A DNA stretch of 64,000 nt from Marinomonas aquimarina (GTDB taxonomy: Bacteria > Pseudomonadota > Gammaproteobacteria > Pseudomonadales > Marinomonadaceae), in NCBI RefSeq assembly GCF_900089755.1, contig NZ_FLOC01000001.1, positions 310,001-374,000 of the forward strand. Direction: 5' to 3'. Positions 17,919 to 27,728 of this stretch are shown here, one piece after another; the stretch's first letter is position 1; every line of letters starts with the position of its first letter. The position numbers were made by a program, and so were the translations under genes. The notes under the pieces were generated by a model. The model had not been told where the DNA came from, made no database searches, and saw only the letters and a list, made by a program, of their open reading frames with translations.

Positions 17919-19301
17919 CTAAGCCACTTCCTCAGGATGTGGCAGTTTCTTATTGCGGAATTTCTTTAGCGTCATGCGGTAGCGTGTCACTAAAATAGAC
18001 GCCAACACAAAGAGGCCAATCCCCAAGCCGACATACAAACCGCGCACATTTAGCGTCTCAGCCCACGGGCTTAGGTGGGCTAGCCAATAGCCTAGCGGGA
18101 TGCTTAAGCCAAATAAGGATATCGCCATGGCAATCATGCTAGAGCGGGTATCGCGGAAGCCTCGAAGAGCCCCTGTAAACACCGTCTGCACCATATCTTG
18201 TGGCTGGTAAGCTGAGGAAATCAATAGAATCCCTGCCGCCATGGCAGCGACCACTTCGTTCGAGCTAAACAGTAGTGGAATCTGTTCGTTGAAGGTTTGC
18301 GTTAGGGTAAAACACACCGCCACATAGCCAGCGCCTAACATTAGGATGATGCGAATACGACGCTGTACCTCTTCAATACCATCGGTCGCCATGGCTTTCG
18401 CCACTACGATCGCGGTGACGGCACTCATGGCCATTAACGGTGTAAAGAGAATCGTCGAGTACGACATGACAATTTGCCCTGCCCCCAAGGCTAAATCGCC
18501 AAAGGCAGAAATCAGCCAAGTCAGCGATGAGAACAAGCCAATCTCGAAGGCAAAGGCAAAGCCCGCTGGCATGCCCACCCCAAAGAGGATTTTAAAGTGT
18601 CTGACGTAGTACCAATCAATTTTGCTAAACAAGGTATCCTGGTTGGCTTTTAGGTCATATAACACAAACACCGTCAACGACAGCCAAACCGATGCCGCCG
18701 AAGCGATTGCTGCACCACTGGCGCCCATTTCCGGCAAGCCAAATTTCCCGTAAATCAGCACATAGTTGAAGACGATATTTAGAATCAAACTAAGCGTTGC
18801 CACCAACAAGGGCACCCGCGGCTTGCCTGCCGCCTCAAACAGGTTCTTATAAGACGTCATTAATGCCAACGCCATAAAGGTGGGCGAAAACAGATACAAA
18901 TATTGCTGCGCTACCTGTTGCGTTTCCGCTTCACTGGCCATCAACTTGGCCGCCCAAGGCAGCAAGGTTAGGCTCATGATTGCGCCGATAATGCCCAAAA
19001 TAATCGACAGGCCAAAGGCCTGTGACATGTAGACGTTAACCAGCAAACGTTGACGGCCATGCAGGTGGCGGGTAATCAGTGGCGTTAAGCCAAAGGTCAC
19101 GCCAATCATAAAACAAGCCACCGGACTCCAGAGGCTCGACGCCAAGCCCACCGCGGCCAAATGCAGTGAATCGTAGTGTCCTAGCATAATTGTATCCACA
19201 AGACTGATGGACAATTCCAAGGTCATAGTGAGGATCATGGGAAACAGCAAATGCAGGATTTCACTCAATGCTGGGTGGCGTTTGGCGAACAGTGTCAACA
19301 T
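17919..19301 (-). CDS. MATE family multidrug/Na+ efflux protein
   Basis: 460 residues with about 12 hydrophobic segments in two MatE repeats, the usual NorM-size. Recognisable features are LELSISLVDTIMLGHYDSLHLAAVGLASSLW near the start, GLTPLITRHLHGRQR, a mid-protein AAGKPRVPLLVATLSLILNIVFNYVLIYGKFGLPEMGASGAAIASA block, and the second-repeat SVQ-like region. It exports cationic drugs in exchange for Na+ or H+; the substrate cannot be told. Its 3' end abuts repeat array A two bases away, and it is divergent from the lysine exporter gene. Confidence 0.9.
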   Translation of the reverse strand: MLTLFAKRHPALSEILHLLFPMILTMTLELSISLVDTIMLGHYDSLHLAAVGLASSLWSPVACFMIGVTFGLTPLITRHLHGRQRLLVNVYMSQAFGLSIILGIIGAIMSLTLLPWAAKLMASEAETQQVAQQYLYLFSPTFMALALMTSYKNLFEAAGKPRVPLLVATLSLILNIVFNYVLIYGKFGLPEMGASGAAIASAASVWLSLTVFVLYDLKANQDTLFSKIDWYYVRHFKILFGVGMPAGFAFAFEIGLFSSLTWLISAFGDLALGAGQIVMSYSTILFTPLMAMSAVTAIVVAKAMATDGIEEVQRRIRIILMLGAGYVAVCFTLTQTFNEQIPLLFSSNEVVAAMAAGILLISSAYQPQDMVQTVFTGALRGFRDTRSSMIAMAISLFGLSIPLGYWLAHLSPWAETLNVRGLYVGLGIGLFVLASILVTRYRMTLKKFRNKKLPHPEEVA

Positions 19302-19477
19302 GGCTTTGGAGTCTGTGAAAGGTATTAAATGTAATAGGCGGCGAATTTATCACCAAGTGGTCAACTTTGCACGATAACTCAGTATAATTGCACCAATTGT
19401 GTGCTTTTCAGTGCCATACCAAACTGCTCTAAGCTAACCGCTTCCATTTTATAAAAACGATTTAGGATCAATGGATT

Positions 19478-20389
19478 ATGACCATTCTTTCGACCCTTGG
19501 ACCACTTCTCGCAGCGCTTTTGATCGGCTACTGGATAAAGGTCCCCGTTGCCACACCTGAACGGGTTGCCAAAGGGCTTTCTCAGCTGACTTATCTGATT
19601 CTTGGACTGATCGGTTACAGCATTGGCGCACTGGATAACCTCGCCTCTAAGATCGTCATTGCTGGCTATCAAGCACTTGTGTTGTTCATTGCTATAACAG
19701 TATTGCCTTTATTAGCATTGTGGATAAGCGGTCAAGTTTTCCACGCCGGTGCCAGCAAGGTAGAGCATGTGGATAATAATTCATCAACCAAACACGCGCT
19801 GATCGATGCCGCCAAGACATTAGGCTGGGTTTTAGCGGGTGTTTTAGCCGGATGGAGCCTCAAAAGTTGGCTTCCCAGCGTGGATGAACTGGTCACTTGG
19901 TTACTGTATTTATTGCTATTTTTAGTGGGCTGCCAGCTTCGTCACGGCAACTTTCGTTTGCGCAAACTGTTCCTCAATACCCAAGGCGTCGCCATTGCCT
20001 GCACCACGGTTGCCGTGACCTTAGCTGCTGGCCTAATCGCAGGCTCATTGCTTGGCTTAGAATGGCATAAAAGCTTGGCGGTGGTCTCGGGGTTCGGCTG
20101 GTACAGTTTATCGGGCATTTTAATTACCGGCCTTGGTGATCCCGTGCTCGGCACCACAGCGTTCTTACTCGACCTAGGCCGAGAGATCGTCGCGCTGATG
20201 TTGATTCCCATGTTTGCCCGTATTAATAGCCATTTGTCCGTTGGCTACTCCGGCGCCACCGCGATGGATTTCACCCTACCTTTGCTGGGCAAAGTTCACG
20301 GCGCTGAAATCGTCCCCGTCTGCATCGCCAGCGGCTTTATTATGAGCTTTTTAGTGCCAGTGTTGATTCCGCTGTTTATGGGGATGTGA
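19478..20389 (+). CDS. lysO: Lysine exporter LysO (YbjE) family protein
   Basis: 303 residues, matching E. coli LysO (about 299), an inner-membrane L-lysine exporter. About eight to nine hydrophobic segments in two DUF340-type halves: the N-terminal GLSQLTYLILGLIGYSIGALDNL half, a cytoplasmic linker (VEHVDNNSSTKH), then LLLFLVGCQLR, SGFGWYSLSGILITGLGDPVLGTTAFLLDLGREIVALMLIP, and an MDFTLPLLGKVHG segment with the acidic residues important in the family. Divergent from the MATE gene; array B begins right after its stop. No ArgP box was identified. Confidence 0.88.
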   Translation: MTILSTLGPLLAALLIGYWIKVPVATPERVAKGLSQLTYLILGLIGYSIGALDNLASKIVIAGYQALVLFIAITVLPLLALWISGQVFHAGASKVEHVDNNSSTKHALIDAAKTLGWVLAGVLAGWSLKSWLPSVDELVTWLLYLLLFLVGCQLRHGNFRLRKLFLNTQGVAIACTTVAVTLAAGLIAGSLLGLEWHKSLAVVSGFGWYSLSGILITGLGDPVLGTTAFLLDLGREIVALMLIPMFARINSHLSVGYSGATAMDFTLPLLGKVHGAEIVPVCIASGFIMSFLVPVLIPLFMGM

Positions 20390-20391
20390 TC

Positions 20392-20698
20392 TGCGTTGCT
20401 CCCCGATCGAGTCGGGTCGTACGAGCGGGTTGTATCCCGCGATTGAAAGTCTGCTTCCCCAGACGGAGCCGGGTCGTACGAGCAGGCTGCATCCCGTGAT
20501 TGACAGTCCGCTTCCCCGGACGGAGCCGGGTCGTACGAGCGGGTTGTACCCCGCGATTCAAGTCAGCTTCCCCGAATGGAGTCGGGTTGTACCCCGCGAT
20601 TGAAAGCCTGCTTCCCCGAACGGAGTCGGGGCGTACGAGCGGGTTGTACCCCGCGATTCAAAGCTTGCTTCCCAGAACGGAGCCAGGCCGTACAAAAG
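20392..20698 (+). repeat. 57-bp repeat array B (about 5 units, one truncated)
   Basis: Same unit and orientation as array A: TCGTACGA, GCGGG-TTGTA-CCCCGC, then CCCCGA-ACGGAG-TCGGG. One unit near 20588 has lost its TCGTACGA segment. It lies between the convergent lysO and mntA genes. Confidence 0.85.
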
Positions 20699-20703
20699 TT
20701 GCT

Positions 20704-21012
20704 TTATAGTCTTTGATAAATCGGCTGGCCAATACGTTGGATATGATCAATCAAGTTATCGTTTTCAATTTGAGAAAAGATTGATAAATCAATTTGATAC
20801 GGCAACATCAGGTCATCTAGCTCTGCTTCTATTCGGTTAAATAGCGTCCAATCAATTTCATCCATGATGGTCATATCAATATCGGAGGCAGCTCGATAAT
20901 TGCCTTTCACTCGCGAGCCGTAGACTAACACCTGAGTGACTTCAGGAAATTGCGCAAATACTGAACAAATTTGCTGTATTTCAGAGGAAGTTAAACCAAA
21001 TTGATCAGACAT
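20704..21012 (-). CDS. mntA: MNT-domain nucleotidyltransferase (MntA antitoxin)
   Basis: 102 residues. The minimal nucleotidyltransferase motif GSx10DxD is exact: GSRVKG then, after the ten spacing residues, DID. Such MntA proteins neutralise their partner HepT by AMPylating a tyrosine (type VII toxin-antitoxin, known from Shewanella and others). Its ATG overlaps the stop of hepT by one base (TAATG), so synthesis is coupled. The pair is flanked on both sides by 57-bp repeat arrays. It could instead be an HI0073-like pair without toxin activity, but the intact motif favours the toxin-antitoxin reading. Confidence 0.85.
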   Translation of the reverse strand: MSDQFGLTSSEIQQICSVFAQFPEVTQVLVYGSRVKGNYRAASDIDMTIMDEIDWTLFNRIEAELDDLMLPYQIDLSIFSQIENDNLIDHIQRIGQPIYQRL

Positions 21013-21440
21013 TAAAAACCTGCCAACTCTTCATCAGCTTTTGCCTGAAACGTCACCACAAACTCGGCAAAAAGCTGCGCGTACTGAGTACGCAAATGCT
21101 CGATAATCTGATTCGCAGTGGCTTCGTTATAAGTGTGCACTGTGCGGTTTCGGTCTTGTAGCATCGCTAGCCACGCATGGCCATCCGAGATAAGTTCACG
21201 TTTGAAACTTTCGCGTATGGCATCGCGAGAGCCTGATACAGACTCAATCCCTTGCCAGATCAAGTAATCACGCAGTACGTTCCAAGCCAGTTCATAAGTA
21301 AACTCAAATGCCTGAATAGAGCCTTGTTTCTCAATATTGCTAAGCTCCCGCTCAGACATTAGCTGAAGCGCCTCTTGGAGTTGTGCATAGGCTTTCTTGA
21401 AGTGATCAAAGCGTTGTAACCAGCGAATATCTTCAGACAT
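21012..21440 (-). CDS. hepT: HEPN-domain toxin (HepT / HI0074 family)
   Basis: 142 residues from the ATG at 21440; longer frames upstream run into repeat array C and were rejected. All-alpha HEPN protein of the HI0074 'nucleotidyltransferase substrate-binding' family: FDHFKKAYAQLQEALQ, then IQAFEFTYELAWNVLRDYL. It carries the RNase-type motif with the AMPylation target, Rx4HxY (RNRTVHTY). HepT proteins cleave RNA when not modified by MntA. Toxin gene precedes antitoxin gene, the usual order for this class. Confidence 0.85.
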   Translation of the reverse strand: MSEDIRWLQRFDHFKKAYAQLQEALQLMSERELSNIEKQGSIQAFEFTYELAWNVLRDYLIWQGIESVSGSRDAIRESFKRELISDGHAWLAMLQDRNRTVHTYNEATANQIIEHLRTQYAQLFAEFVVTFQAKADEELAGF

Positions 21441-21504
21441 AACAGAACTCTTATATGGAATTAGACTGAGCTTAGCGAACAATGTTCTTTCATTCGAGCG
21501 ACAT

Positions 21505-21980
21505 TTTGTAGGACTTCGCTGTGCGAAGGAAATTACCCCTCGATTCAAGCCCGCTTCCCAGAACGGAGTCGGGTCGTACGAGCCATCTCCTGATGGCGAT
21601 TTGAAGCCCCTGCCCCCGATGGAATCGGGTCGTACGAGCGGGTTATACCCCGCGATTCAAAGCCAGCTTCCCCGAACGGAGTCGGGTCGTACAAGCGGGT
21701 TGTACCCCGCGATTCAAAGCCTGCTTCCCCGGACGAAGCCGGGTCGTACGAGCGGGTTGTACCCCGCGATTCAAAGCCTGCTTCCCCGGACGGAGCCGGG
21801 TCGTACGAGCGGGTTGTACCCCGCGATTCAAAGCCTGCTTCCCCGGACGAAGCCGGGTCGTACGAGCGGGTTGTACCCCGCGATTAAGCCTGCTTCCCCG
21901 GACGGAGCCGGGTCGTACGAGCGGGTTGCATCCCGCGATTGAGAGTCTACTTCCCCAGACGGAGTCGGGGCGTACGAAAG
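21505..21980 (+). repeat. 57-bp repeat array C (about 8 units) with GTAGGAC head
   Basis: Begins with a REP-like GTAGGAC-TTCGC-TGT-GCGAA element at about 21508, then a partial unit, one type b unit (GCCATC-TCCT-GATGGC) and six type a units in tandem. Central units differ only at a few positions, mainly compensatory changes in the second hairpin (CCCCGGACGGAGCCGGG versus CCCCGGACGAAGCCGGG), which suggests recent duplication. Confidence 0.9.
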
Positions 21981-21983
21981 AAC

Positions 21984-22241
21984 TTACTTCACCTGATTCC
22001 AAAGCGCTAAGATCGCATCTTGGTCTTTTTCAGAAACCCCTTCCGCTTCTAATGTCGCTTTCAATTCAGTTTCAAAGTAAGCATCGAATTCATCCGCGCC
22101 GTCACCTTCGGCGGCGCTGTGTAGGCCTAGCAAGCCCAGTAGATACGCACAGTAAAACAATTGGTCGCCGTCTTCGGCTTGATGCTCTAGATCACGCAGG
22201 GTGTCGCATAGTGCATCAGAACGTTCAGCGTAAGTTGTCAT
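21984..22241 (-). CDS. YfcL family protein
   Basis: 85 residues, acidic, no signal or membrane segment. The pattern TTYAERSDALCDTLRDLEHQAEDGDQLFYCAYLLGLLGL followed by SEKDQDAILALWNQV fits the short YfcL proteins of gammaproteobacteria (about 90 residues, function unknown). The stop lies four bases from repeat array C, and a terminator for the upstream mqo gene separates it from mqo. A weak ribosome binding site (AAGGAA) precedes the ATG. Confidence 0.7.
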   Translation of the reverse strand: MTTYAERSDALCDTLRDLEHQAEDGDQLFYCAYLLGLLGLHSAAEGDGADEFDAYFETELKATLEAEGVSEKDQDAILALWNQVK

Positions 22242-22263
22242 GTTGATTTCCTTAAATATAACA

Positions 22264-22300
22264 AAGCCGACCTCACTTGCGATGAGGTCGGCTTGAAAAG
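22264..22300 (-). terminator. Intrinsic terminator of mqo
   Basis: AAGCCGACCTCA pairs perfectly with TGAGGTCGGCTT (12 bp) around a 7-nt loop; on the minus strand a T-rich stretch follows. Confidence 0.85.
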
Positions 22301-22314
22301 CTGGGAACTAAAGC

Positions 22315-23793
22315 TTACGGCTTCAGTTGCAATGTCTCAAGGGTACGTGCTCGAATCTCAAGCAGCAGATCCGTATTGTCCACCAACGATTCGCCGTAAG
22401 ATGGCACCATTTCTTTCATTTTGGCTTGCCACTCGCCTGACTGCATACGCTCAGAGAAGCTGCGCTCAAGAATACCAATCATGGTGTTCACCGTGGTCGA
22501 AGCCCCTGGTGACGCACCGAGCAGTGCGGCGATGGAACCGTCTTCGGAAACGATGGCTTCAGTACCGAACTCAAGTTTACCGGCACCATCTGGGCCTTGT
22601 TTGATAATCTGCACACGCTGGCCAGCATAAGCCAAGCGCCAGTCTTGGTCTTGGGCATCAGGGAAGAAGTTACGCAGTGAGTCGCAACGATCTTTGTGCG
22701 ACTGACGCACTTCGCTGATCAAGTATTTGGTCAGGTCCATATTGTTCTTACCGACACTCAGCATATTGCCAAGGTTGTCCGCACGAACACTCTTCATCAG
22801 GTCAAAGACCGAACCTTGTTTAAGGAATTTCGTCGTGAAGCCGGCAAATGGACCAAACAGGATGGCTTTTTTACCGTCGATAATACGCGTGTCCAAGTGG
22901 GGGACCGACATTGGCGGCGCACCGATCGGCGCAGCGCCGTAGACTTTGGCCAAGTGCTGTTGCACCAATTCTGGTTTCTCACACACTAACCACTGACCAC
23001 TTACTGGGAAGCCGCCGTAGCCTTTGCCTTCTTTGATGCCGGATTTTTGTAGCAATGGTAACGCACCACCACCCGCACCAAGGAATACAAATTTCGCTTG
23101 CAAATCACGACGCTGGCCTTTCTGATTCACGGTCACTTTCCAAGTGCCATCAGAGAGTTGCTTCAACTCTTCTACTTCCGCGCTCAGCTCGATGTTAACA
23201 CCGTCTTGCGTTTCTAGGAACTTAGCCATATTGCGGGCAATGGCACCGAAGTTAACATCTGAACCGTGCTCAATACGGGTCGCCGCCAGCGGCTCATCGC
23301 CGCTACGGTTTTGCATGATCAGAGGCATCCATTCGGCCATGGTGGCACGATCTTCGGTGTATTCCATTTCACGGAATGCAGGGTGAGCACTCATGGCTTC
23401 AAAACGTGATTTCAGTTTTTTCACGTTGTCCGCGCCCCAGACAAAACTTTGGTGTGGCACACGGTTAATAAATTGGGCTGGCTCAGGTAGCAGGCCTTTC
23501 TCAACTAGGTAAGACCAAAACTGTAGACTCACTTCAAAGGCAGCGTTGATGTTGACGGCTTTGTCGATGTTGGTCGTGCCATCAGGGTTTGGTGAGGTGT
23601 AGTTAAGCTCACAGTAGGCCGCGTGTCCGGTACCCGCGTTGTTCCAACCATCGGTACTTTCTTGCGCTACTTTTTCTAAACGCTCAACCATGGTGATGGA
23701 AAGTGAAGGGTCGAGCTGTTTTAGTAGCATGCCAAGGGTAGTGCTCATGGCACCACCACCAACGAGTAGTACGTCTACAATGTTTGAGGTCAT
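22315..23793 (-). CDS. mqo: Malate:quinone oxidoreductase
   Basis: 492 residues from the ATG at 23793, which is where the FAD-binding region begins (TSNIVDVLLVGGGAMSTTLGMLL, dinucleotide motif GxGAMS). An upstream extension of 41 codons was rejected because it lacks family similarity. FAD-dependent peripheral membrane enzyme oxidising malate to oxaloacetate with reduction of quinone. STDGWNNAGTGHAAYCELNYT is the family signature, with FLGAGGGALPLLQ and LLGASPGAST further on. Transcribed alone; a 400-bp leader region lies upstream. Confidence 0.95.
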   Translation of the reverse strand: MTSNIVDVLLVGGGAMSTTLGMLLKQLDPSLSITMVERLEKVAQESTDGWNNAGTGHAAYCELNYTSPNPDGTTNIDKAVNINAAFEVSLQFWSYLVEKGLLPEPAQFINRVPHQSFVWGADNVKKLKSRFEAMSAHPAFREMEYTEDRATMAEWMPLIMQNRSGDEPLAATRIEHGSDVNFGAIARNMAKFLETQDGVNIELSAEVEELKQLSDGTWKVTVNQKGQRRDLQAKFVFLGAGGGALPLLQKSGIKEGKGYGGFPVSGQWLVCEKPELVQQHLAKVYGAAPIGAPPMSVPHLDTRIIDGKKAILFGPFAGFTTKFLKQGSVFDLMKSVRADNLGNMLSVGKNNMDLTKYLISEVRQSHKDRCDSLRNFFPDAQDQDWRLAYAGQRVQIIKQGPDGAGKLEFGTEAIVSEDGSIAALLGASPGASTTVNTMIGILERSFSERMQSGEWQAKMKEMVPSYGESLVDNTDLLLEIRARTLETLQLKP

Positions 23794-24316
23794 ATGAGTT
23801 CGCCGTATCATAGCCAGTTGTAGTTTGAGAGTAATTCGGAAAAAGGCTGTTAACCATCTATAAGGGAAGGTGCGAATACGAACCGAAACAGACGCATTCG
23901 GACTGTCCCTTTGCAATCTGGGTAAAGATCATTGCACTTCTTCATTACTCCCCTGAGAACGCTGTTCTTCACAGAAATACGCCGTTCAGAAGCAAAGCGA
24001 TCAACCGTGCAAGGGTTTTAAGCAGGTTTGTCGCAGATTATACGGATTTTGACGCTAATGTCTTGATACCTTGGTATTAGTTTCGCGATCTTTAGTTCGC
24101 TATCATGCAACCTTTTACCAACTAAGGTAATTTCTTAAGATAATGTTTTTAAAAGAAAATATACGATCTTATGAGCCGCTGCGCAGAGCAAGAAAGCAGG
24201 GATGGATTGGGCTTTATAAACTTACGAAATAACCGCTATCAGCCGCTTAGCAGAAAGCAAAACGCCCCATACAGGAGAATCCGATACAGGGCGCTGTCAT
24301 TATGCTGCAGATTGAC
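23794..24316. promoter_or_regulatory. Intergenic region upstream of mqo
   Basis: About 520 bp with no credible gene. It must hold the mqo promoter on the minus strand and, at 24262-24295, a CGCCC/GGGCG hairpin followed on the minus strand by T residues that can terminate ppx. A small palindrome (TACC-TT-GGTA) near 24069 is the only other structure seen. Confidence 0.3.
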
Positions 24317-25837
24317 TTATTTAAAGGTCAGGGTATAGCCTGCCATGGCTAAATAATCGGCTTCACTTTGTAGGTTGGCCAGTGTCAGAGGGCGCGCATC
24401 CAGCCAGCCTGGCAAGAACTCAGCATGCAAAGACTTATCGTCGGCTTTAAGGGTAAAGATCGGCATATCCCCTTCCTTGCGATCGATATGCAATAAGATC
24501 GCAATGCGCAGTAGAATCGCTAAACGATCTAAATCCTGCTGATCGCTCTTGGTAAAGCGAAACTCCAATGCTTGGGTAAATTTACGGCGATGGCGTAATA
24601 CCAAAGACGCTAGCGCCTGCTGCTCCTGCTGCGAGAAGCCCGGCATATCCGATTCACTGATGATGTAAGCGCCGTGCTTGTGATAACGGCTGTGGGAAAT
24701 CCCCATGCCACACTCATGTAACAAGCTTGCCCAGCGCAGAATGTCCTCACTGGAAAGCGACGCCAAGCCCCAGCTGTCTTTAACCTGTTCCAGCATCGAC
24801 AGGGACGTATGGGTTACTAATTTCGCTTGCTCCATGTCGATATGGTACTGGTTCAACATGTAACTAACGGTGCGCTCACGAATATCAGTATCCGCATAAC
24901 GACCCATAATGTCGTACAACACCCCTTCACGCAGGGCACCGTTTGAGAAATCCATCTGCTTAATGCCGAAACACTCAAACACTGCCGTTAAAATGGCAAT
25001 ACCCGCCGCAATGGTCGACTTACGCTCTGGCTTTAAGCCCAACAGGTTGATCTTGTCAGCATGACCCGCTTCAAACAGCTCTTTCTGGATCTGTTTTAGG
25101 ACTTTTGGGGTGATGCCTTTCTTGCTCCAGCCATTTTCCACGGCAATGTTATAAGCCGCTTTAATGGTACCGGATGAACCAATCGCCACATCCCAGCCCT
25201 CGTCAAGATAATCATCTTGGATGCTCAGTAACTCAAGGCGTGCCGCCGTTACGGCTTTTTGGAAGTTAGACTTGGTAATTACGCCATCTGGGAAGAAACG
25301 CTGACGGTAACTCACACACCCCATGTGCAAGCTTTCCGTTAAGATCGGCTCAAGCTGCTGGCCGATAATGAACTCTGTTGAACCACCACCTATGTCCACC
25401 ACCACGCGTTTTTGGTCACCGTGATCCATGGTACGCGCCACACCGACATAGATAAGTCGCGCTTCTTCACGACCGGCGATGATTTCCACTGGGTGGCTGA
25501 TCACATCCATGGCTTTGGAAATAAAGTCGTAACGGTTTTTCGCCGCACGTAAGGCATTGGTGCCCACGATACGTACTGAACCAAGGGGTAAGTCATCAAT
25601 CACTTGGGCAAATTGCGCAATACAATCAATGCCTCGCTGTTGCGATGCTTCATCTAAAGTGTCATCGTCTTGCAAGCCAGCCGCCAACTGTACTTTGTCA
25701 CCGTATTGGCCAGTAATACGCAGTTGCCCATGGGTAACTTGTGCGACGACCATATGAAAACTGTTTGATCCTAGGTCTATCGCTGCAATTTTTTCGAATG
25801 GAAAATCATGCGATTGTTGCACTAAAAGTGATTGCAT
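24317..25837 (-). CDS. ppx: Exopolyphosphatase
   Basis: 506 residues, typical Ppx length. Releases phosphate from polyphosphate ends. The actin-like ATPase fold is clear: AAIDLGSNSFHMVVAQ (residues 18-33), GTNALRAAKN, IIAGREEARLIYVGVA with the catalytic Glu, and the phosphate loop VDIGGGSTEFIIG. The C-terminal half (LHECGMGISHSRYHKHGAYII) is the HD-like helical domain. The polyphosphate kinase gene lies 4.4 kb away on the same strand with rho, fre and the M10 gene between. Confidence 0.95.
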   Translation of the reverse strand: MQSLLVQQSHDFPFEKIAAIDLGSNSFHMVVAQVTHGQLRITGQYGDKVQLAAGLQDDDTLDEASQQRGIDCIAQFAQVIDDLPLGSVRIVGTNALRAAKNRYDFISKAMDVISHPVEIIAGREEARLIYVGVARTMDHGDQKRVVVDIGGGSTEFIIGQQLEPILTESLHMGCVSYRQRFFPDGVITKSNFQKAVTAARLELLSIQDDYLDEGWDVAIGSSGTIKAAYNIAVENGWSKKGITPKVLKQIQKELFEAGHADKINLLGLKPERKSTIAAGIAILTAVFECFGIKQMDFSNGALREGVLYDIMGRYADTDIRERTVSYMLNQYHIDMEQAKLVTHTSLSMLEQVKDSWGLASLSSEDILRWASLLHECGMGISHSRYHKHGAYIISESDMPGFSQQEQQALASLVLRHRRKFTQALEFRFTKSDQQDLDRLAILLRIAILLHIDRKEGDMPIFTLKADDKSLHAEFLPGWLDARPLTLANLQSEADYLAMAGYTLTFK

Positions 25838-26291
25838 CCATCAACGCCTTTTCGATTATTCAACTAATGAGCGGAAGATTAACCGGTTTGGCACCATCTG
25901 TCATGGGCAAATTCCATGGACTTTTTTGATGTAAAGCCCCACTAAGGGCAAAACTTTTACTGAATACGGTCAAAAAACTAACAAAAAAGGCGCTATTAAA
26001 CCTTTTTGACTATAGACCTCGGGAATTTGTCGCACTATAGTTAACCAGTCTTATAGATTGCTGGCTCATCGAGTGGCTGCTGTAAGACTCCAATCAAGTA
26101 ATACACGCTGTTCGACTTCGCCCATCGCGAACTGATAGAACTCCAGCCATGGTTATGCCCGTAGCCGGTATTCGGTGTCGAAAAGCACTTTTACACATAA
26201 ATACTTCCGACATTGATCATGTATAGCTGTATTACTGCATCACTATGGTCCCGTCATTTTTCCTCATATGAGCTAACAACTAAATTCGTTT
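25838..26291. promoter_or_regulatory. Divergent ppx/rho intergenic region and rho leader
   Basis: About 450 bp without a gene. In pseudomonads trxA occupies this place; no thioredoxin frame exists here. An inverted repeat AAAAAGG-CGCTATTAAA-CCTTTTT at 25984-26007 is nested in GGTCAAAAA...TTTTTGAC arms and may be a terminator or attenuator. The long leader before the rho ATG fits the autoregulated rho leaders known in gammaproteobacteria. Confidence 0.4.
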
Positions 26292-27557
26292 ATGAACCTT
26301 ACCGAACTAAAACAGAAATCAGTACCCGAACTATTAGATATCGCTGCGGAAATGGGGTTAGACAACCTTGCCCGCTCCCGTAAACAAGATGTTATCTTCG
26401 CGATTCTGAAACGCCACGCGAAAAGTGGTGAAGATATCTACGGCGACGGCATCCTTGAGATTTTACAAGACGGCTTTGGCTTCCTACGTTCTCCTGATAG
26501 CTCATACCTAGCGGGTCCAGACGATATCTACGTTTCACCGAGTCAGATTCGTCGTTTTAACCTACGTACAGGCGATACCATTGCCGGAAAAATTCGCCCA
26601 CCAAAAGATGGCGAACGTTACTTCGCGCTTCTAAAAGTTAACGAAATCAACTTTGATAAGCCTGACAGCGTACGTAACAAAATCCTATTCGAAAACCTAA
26701 CGCCACTGTTTGCAGACGATCGTTTAGTGATGGAAGCAGGTAACGGCTCTACAGAAGACGTTACCTCTCGTATCATTGATCTGGTTGCACCAATGGGTAA
26801 AGGTCAACGTGCTCTAATCGTATCTCCGCCGAAAGCGGGTAAAACGTTCATGTTGCAGAACATCGCTAACGCGATCACTCGCAACAACCCTGAATGTCAC
26901 ATGATCGTACTTCTAATCGACGAACGTCCTGAGGAAGTAACAGAGATGTCACGTACCGTACGTGGCGAGGTAGTCGCTTCTACGTTCGATGAGCCACCAG
27001 CTCGTCACGTACAAGTAGCAGAGATGGTCATCGAGAAAGCGAAACGTCTAGTGGAACACAAAAAAGACGTGGTTATCTTACTTGACTCGATCACTCGTCT
27101 TGCCCGTGCTTACAACACTGTGATCCCTTCATCAGGCAAAGTCCTAACAGGTGGTGTGGATGCTAACGCCCTAGAACGTCCTAAGCGTTTCTTCGGTGCA
27201 GCGCGTAATGTAGAAGAAGGCGGCAGCTTGACCATCATTGCCACAGCACTGGTAGACACTGGCTCTAAGATGGACGAAGTTATCTTCGAAGAATTTAAAG
27301 GTACCGGTAACTCTGAGTTACACCTTGACCGTAAGATTGCTGAAAAACGTACTTTCCCTGCGATCAACATTCGTCGCTCAGGCACACGTCGTGAAGACCT
27401 TCTGACCACAGAAGACGAACTACAACGTATGTGGATTCTACGCAAGCTACTCAACCCGATGGAAGACATCGCGGCGACAGAGTTCTTGATTGACCGCCTA
27501 AAAGTGACCAAGACTAACGACGATTTCTTCGAGTCAATGAAAGGCAAGAATAAGTAA
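26292..27557 (+). CDS. rho: Transcription termination factor Rho
   Basis: 421 residues, as in E. coli (419). Hexameric RNA-dependent ATPase/helicase. Order: N-terminal helix bundle ([22 protein letters not shown]), cold-shock-like primary RNA site ([32 protein letters not shown]), Walker [11 protein letters not shown], catalytic Glu in [13 protein letters not shown], Walker [17 protein letters not shown], then the Q-loop ([11 protein letters not shown]) and R-loop region ending [13 protein letters not shown]. No strong ribosome binding site precedes the ATG. Codon use looks biased as in highly expressed genes. Confidence 0.98.
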   Translation: MNLTELKQKSVPELLDIAAEMGLDNLARSRKQDVIFAILKRHAKSGEDIYGDGILEILQDGFGFLRSPDSSYLAGPDDIYVSPSQIRRFNLRTGDTIAGKIRPPKDGERYFALLKVNEINFDKPDSVRNKILFENLTPLFADDRLVMEAGNGSTEDVTSRIIDLVAPMGKGQRALIVSPPKAGKTFMLQNIANAITRNNPECHMIVLLIDERPEEVTEMSRTVRGEVVASTFDEPPARHVQVAEMVIEKAKRLVEHKKDVVILLDSITRLARAYNTVIPSSGKVLTGGVDANALERPKRFFGAARNVEEGGSLTIIATALVDTGSKMDEVIFEEFKGTGNSELHLDRKIAEKRTFPAINIRRSGTRREDLLTTEDELQRMWILRKLLNPMEDIAATEFLIDRLKVTKTNDDFFESMKGKNK

Positions 27558-27583
27558 GTCGCGTTTCCATAAAGGATACACAG

Positions 27584-27622
27584 AAGCCACTTCCTCACTT
27601 TTATGTGAAAGTGGCTTTTTTT
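27584..27622 (+). terminator. Intrinsic terminator of rho
   Basis: AAGCCACTT pairs with AAGTGGCTT, with CTCAC/GTGA extending the stem, followed by eight T residues. Confidence 0.88.
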
Positions 27623-27728
27623 TATGCAAAAAGCATCGATATAATGGCGCCCATCGCGTGGATTCATGCGCTAAAATTATTAGAAAGCTGTCTCAACAGC
27701 TGCCAGAGAGCACAATGGAGTTATCTAG

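Noticed and set aside
21505..21980. Possible CRISPR array
   Set aside because: Units are tandem and nearly identical with no unique spacers, and no cas gene is present.
23917..24258. tRNA or other RNA gene in the gap upstream of mqo
   Set aside because: No GTTCGANTC T-loop or cloverleaf pairing seen.
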